Notes under the pieces: generated by a model | The model's database searches: none | Told to the model about the DNA's origin: nothing | Seen by the model: only the letters and a program-made list of their open reading frames with translations | Shown: positions 56,901 through 64,000 of the stretch, one piece after another | Layout: each line of letters starts with the position of its first letter | Numbering within the stretch: the stretch's first letter is position 1 | Source of the DNA: Epiperipatus broadwayi | Taxonomy: Eukaryota > Onychophora > Udeonychophora > Euonychophora > Peripatidae | Assembly: GCA_028023455.1 (NCBI GenBank) | Contig: JAQFVV010000031.1 | Location: forward strand, 6,430,926-6,494,925 | Reading direction: 5' to 3' | Length of the DNA: 64,000 nt | Position numbers and translations under genes: made by a program

Positions 56901-59900
56901 CAGTCACTCAGATTATTATTATTAAAGTGAGATGTAACTCAGTGATTATTATTTTGAGACTCAACTCAGTAGGAGAAAAGTAAGCGATTTGATTTTTTTT
57001 AGTCACTCTTTGGAAAATTGAGTAAGGAAATGAAGTATAAGACTCTGATATAAAGTCAATATAGACGAAGATGCGCGTCTATATAAACAATTTCCAGCAA
57101 TATTAAAGAAGAGAGGAAAACAATGGAACAAGATTGAATTTAATAGAAGTTATTAACAATTGTGTAAATATGATATTAACATATTTGGCTATGCATAATA
57201 CTATGCCTTTGCATTGCTAAACCATTTTTTTTCTGCTTCCTGGTTAATACAGAATGAGTTAAAATCACTGATCTGTCTATGAAGTCATATATCAAGTAAT
57301 AACCAACAAAATGATAGAGTTTGAAGCCAACCACACAAGCTATATGGAATGCTTTGTTTCTAGTTCCTGGCTTATTAAAAGCTCATTGCATTCGAATGAA
57401 TGGAGAAGAGGAAATAGAAGGAAAAGAAAATTTATAAAAGCCATGTAGAACCAAGTTTGAAGCCATGAATCAAATTTTGTTAGTTTACCTCAATCATCTA
57501 AAGTGTCAACAGCAATTATTTTTTTAAAGGAGAGAGACAAGCAAATCCACCGATACCTACTTATTCAAAAGTACTTATAATAACTTTTTTTTTAAATGGT
57601 AGAAGGAAGCCAATCAACAATGAATAATAATAGAATTGAAGAAACAAGCAAGTCAATTGATTCAGCATTATCTTAAAAGTATCTGCAATAACTTTTTTTT
57701 TGTTGTTGTTGAGCAAAGAAAAGCAGTCTGAAAATTCAAACTCAGGACATTAATAAGAAGTAAAAAGTAAACGGGTAAATATGAACTTTCTTTAACCGAT
57801 TTTATTCTTGCTTATTAAAAGTAAACCTCAATTTACTGGTCAAAGCAATTTTCTTTTTTGATACAGAAACATTAAAGACTTGTTTATCTATAGTTATTTG
57901 AAATATCTCACAACATAGCACAAACATAGTCTAAATCTTTAAACTTAAAATTTTCATTATTTTTTTATTTTTTTATTATATATTGTAATGTTGAAATGTT
58001 TTTTTTTAAATTGTTCTTCAGTTGTTAATGATAATGAGCAACCTATAGATATATGCATTTATAATGTTTTTTGTTTTTTTTATCTTGTTGCATATTAAAA
58101 AAAGAAAAAATTAATATCATGTATTTTATTTTCTTTCGCTATAAGGTTGCAAAAGAAAAAGATATTTTTATATATGTAATTTGTGGGTATACATTTTAAA
58201 CATATATGTTAACATTACCGAATGCGTGCATGTGTAACTGCTTATCCAAACACATCAAAGAATAGATTATATATGATTAGTTTAAAATGGTAAATTGAAA
58301 AGTAGGGCATTACATTTGAATGGAAGTGAAATAACATATACAAGTTACACCTGAAATTTATTTTATGATATGATAAGTAAGAAAAGTCTTAAATAAGCAT
58401 TTATAGAATATGTATTTTTTTTCTAATATTGATTTAAGTCAGCTTATTTTGAGATATCAAGAAAAATGACAAACCTATATGTTAGATTTATTTGCTTATA
58501 CTTATATAAATTTTTTTATATTAATTTTTGTATTGAATTAATATGGTAATAAGCCATTTATTTAATTGTTGATTTGACTTTAAAGAAGGAAAGAAAGAGT
58601 AGTAGTGTTAATAAAATATAATTATATATCTTAATTGGTTTCCGAGTTATTATTAAAAATATTGTTGTGTTTTTCTTGTCTTAATTCTATCATTTTAATT
58701 CATCATCATTGCTCGCAGTTATTAAGTATTACCATTCATATATATTGAGCAATCACTTGCAAATATTAAGCGTCCGCAAAATAATAGGTAAACTAGAATG
58801 TTGATATTTGAGTATTTAAGGATTATGCTTGAGAATAACCAAATTTTGATAATTATAGTTCAATAGTGGAAAAGCTAAATTGGGTTGTGTCCATAAATTA
58901 TGATCATCCTGATCAAAGATGGATATCATGTTATTGGTTAAAAATGTTTCAAATAATACTATATAAAAGTTATGATCGCCATCAATCATCATTAATAAAT
59001 TATAATCATTAAATTTAATGTTTAGCGTAATGAATATATTTTAGTAAATAGGGGTTTATAGAAAATTGAATATTATGCAAAGAGATTCATGATGATCAAT
59101 CATCACCACTAGTATTATTAAATCCCAGTATGAAATAGGATAATTTTAATAGATGCCTATAAGTTTATAAAGATGAATTTATTGTTGTGAGTTTATTAAT
59201 AAGCCATGACTGGTATCATCATCACTATTATAATCATTATTATGATATCACTATTATTATCATTATTATTATGATATTATTATCATCATCATCATTATTA
59301 TTACCTTTATTGTGATAAATAATCTAGTTAAATGGCCATCAATATCAATAATGGTCTTCACATGCTTGTTTGGAAGCCATTAATAGGATTATACATGTCT
59401 GTTCATCAATATACGTTAATGAGCTAGCAATGTCTATAAGAATCTTTGATCTATAGTATAAACTTTGGTAATATTGGGATCTTGTAATTTTATCAATATA
59501 GATAAAATGTAAGAATGTCATTTTTTTTTCATTAGTCATCCAAGTCATGTGTAATAAAAATGTACTGAATGAGTTTGAACTCAAGTACACTATAAATAGA
59601 TACTTAACTAGATTGAAAACAATCTAGTGGCGCTCATGGGAAAACACATGTACTTAGCTAAACTGAATAAAGAGTGATATCATCCCTTTCCAACCTCATA
59701 ATATTAGTTTTATAGAATATATATCTTTTTTGTAAGTTGTCATGAATAGCACCAGTGTGTGCATATGACCATGAATGGTCTTATATATTTGGAAAGAAGA
59801 CTAGGAAGGATTCTTTGTTAGAAGAACCTAGTATTGGAGATAAGCATAAGGCACTCCAGGAATTTCACAGTGGGTACTTTTATTCAGTTGCTATATTTAA

Positions 59901-60285
59901 TATTATTTTTATTAGATGACAATGGCCAGTATGTTTTATTGTTCAAATGACTGCCCCAATATATAAATAAATACCAAGAATCTTTAATGCTGATATTTTC
60001 AAGTGGCACAGTGATTCTATAACTTCTTTATCTATGCTATGATGAATTAATATATAGTTACAAATGGTACAGATTGGATAGGCATATATCTAATAATTAA
60101 TAATTAACCCTATCTAAATATTTATTATGATTACAAATGTGACATATTAAAATAGTTACAAATTATAGTTACAAATGGCATGCCAAATAGGGATTGAAAT
60201 ATGCCACACACCTGAGAGAGGTGTATTTCTATATATAATCTAAATAATTTCAAATCTTATTTATATATATTAATTTTAAATAGTT

Positions 60286-60286
<1 letters not shown>
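56901..60286. other. AT-rich sequence, nothing recognised
   Basis: A degenerate (ATC/ATT)n tract lies at about 59216-59302. The 81-codon minus frame at 59345-59590 has no motif. A short hairpin (ATAGACG...CGTCTAT) is at 57061-57082. No gene is supported. Confidence 0.45.

Positions 60287-60329
<43 letters not shown>
60287..60329. repeat. (AT)n microsatellite
   Basis: About 21 uninterrupted AT units. Confidence 0.9.
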
Positions 60330-63520
<3,191 letters not shown>

Positions 63521-63652
63521 TTATATTATTTTCATCATTTTTACTCATTTATGTATATTATTTATGTATATTATTGTATAGTTATTATAGTGCAATTCTG
63601 TAATTGGCTTAATGCTGTAGTTTTGTACGGTAAATAAATTGAATTGAATTGA

Positions 63653-64000
<348 letters not shown>

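Overview
The window is strongly AT-rich eukaryotic DNA with very little coding sequence. Split-gene structure (an exon ending in a consensus splice donor), several LINE remnants, tRNA-derived SINEs, a solo LTR, foldback elements and long (ATT)n arrays all point to an invertebrate animal with a repeat-loaded genome. I cannot name the species or phylum from this sequence. There are no prokaryotic-style genes or operons, no rRNA genes and no CRISPR array.

One host gene is clear. At 12383-12994 lies the first coding exon of an M13-family (neprilysin/ECE-like) membrane metallopeptidase. It is preceded by a locally GC- and CpG-richer promoter region (about 11390-12380) with a CACGTG element, a TATA-like box and a short upstream ORF, and it ends at a perfect CAG|GTAAGT donor. 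I could not find the remaining exons, including the zinc-binding HExxH region. Much or all of 13-64 kb may be intron of this gene or intergenic.

The rest is mobile-element derived. Retroelements: a LINE C-terminal zinc-finger fragment (about 603-1210, minus), a solo LTR with a 4-bp target duplication (9646-10037), an RTE-type LINE 3' end (52446-52835, minus), and a large LINE reverse-transcriptase ORF with one internal stop (61385-63520) set between two long (ATT)n arrays. SINEs: six short tRNA-headed copies with two different heads but one shared tail motif, two or three with clear target-site duplications. DNA-transposon derivatives: at least eight foldback or terminal-inverted-repeat elements, including one family with four copies; a pogo/Tigger-like transposase N-terminal scrap with a terminal-repeat-like motif; and an inverted-repeat-bounded cassette at 49.56-50.95 kb.

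Three further dispersed families are not assignable by eye. One of about 280 bp has at least eight copies. One of about 750 bp has three head-to-tail copies at 29.4-31.9 kb, an inverted copy at 37-38 kb and a partial copy at 5.1-5.7 kb. One of about 550 bp forms a diverged pair. The AT-rich stretches between them show nothing I can support as a gene. All repeat boundaries come from reading the sequence by eye and are approximate unless a target duplication is cited.
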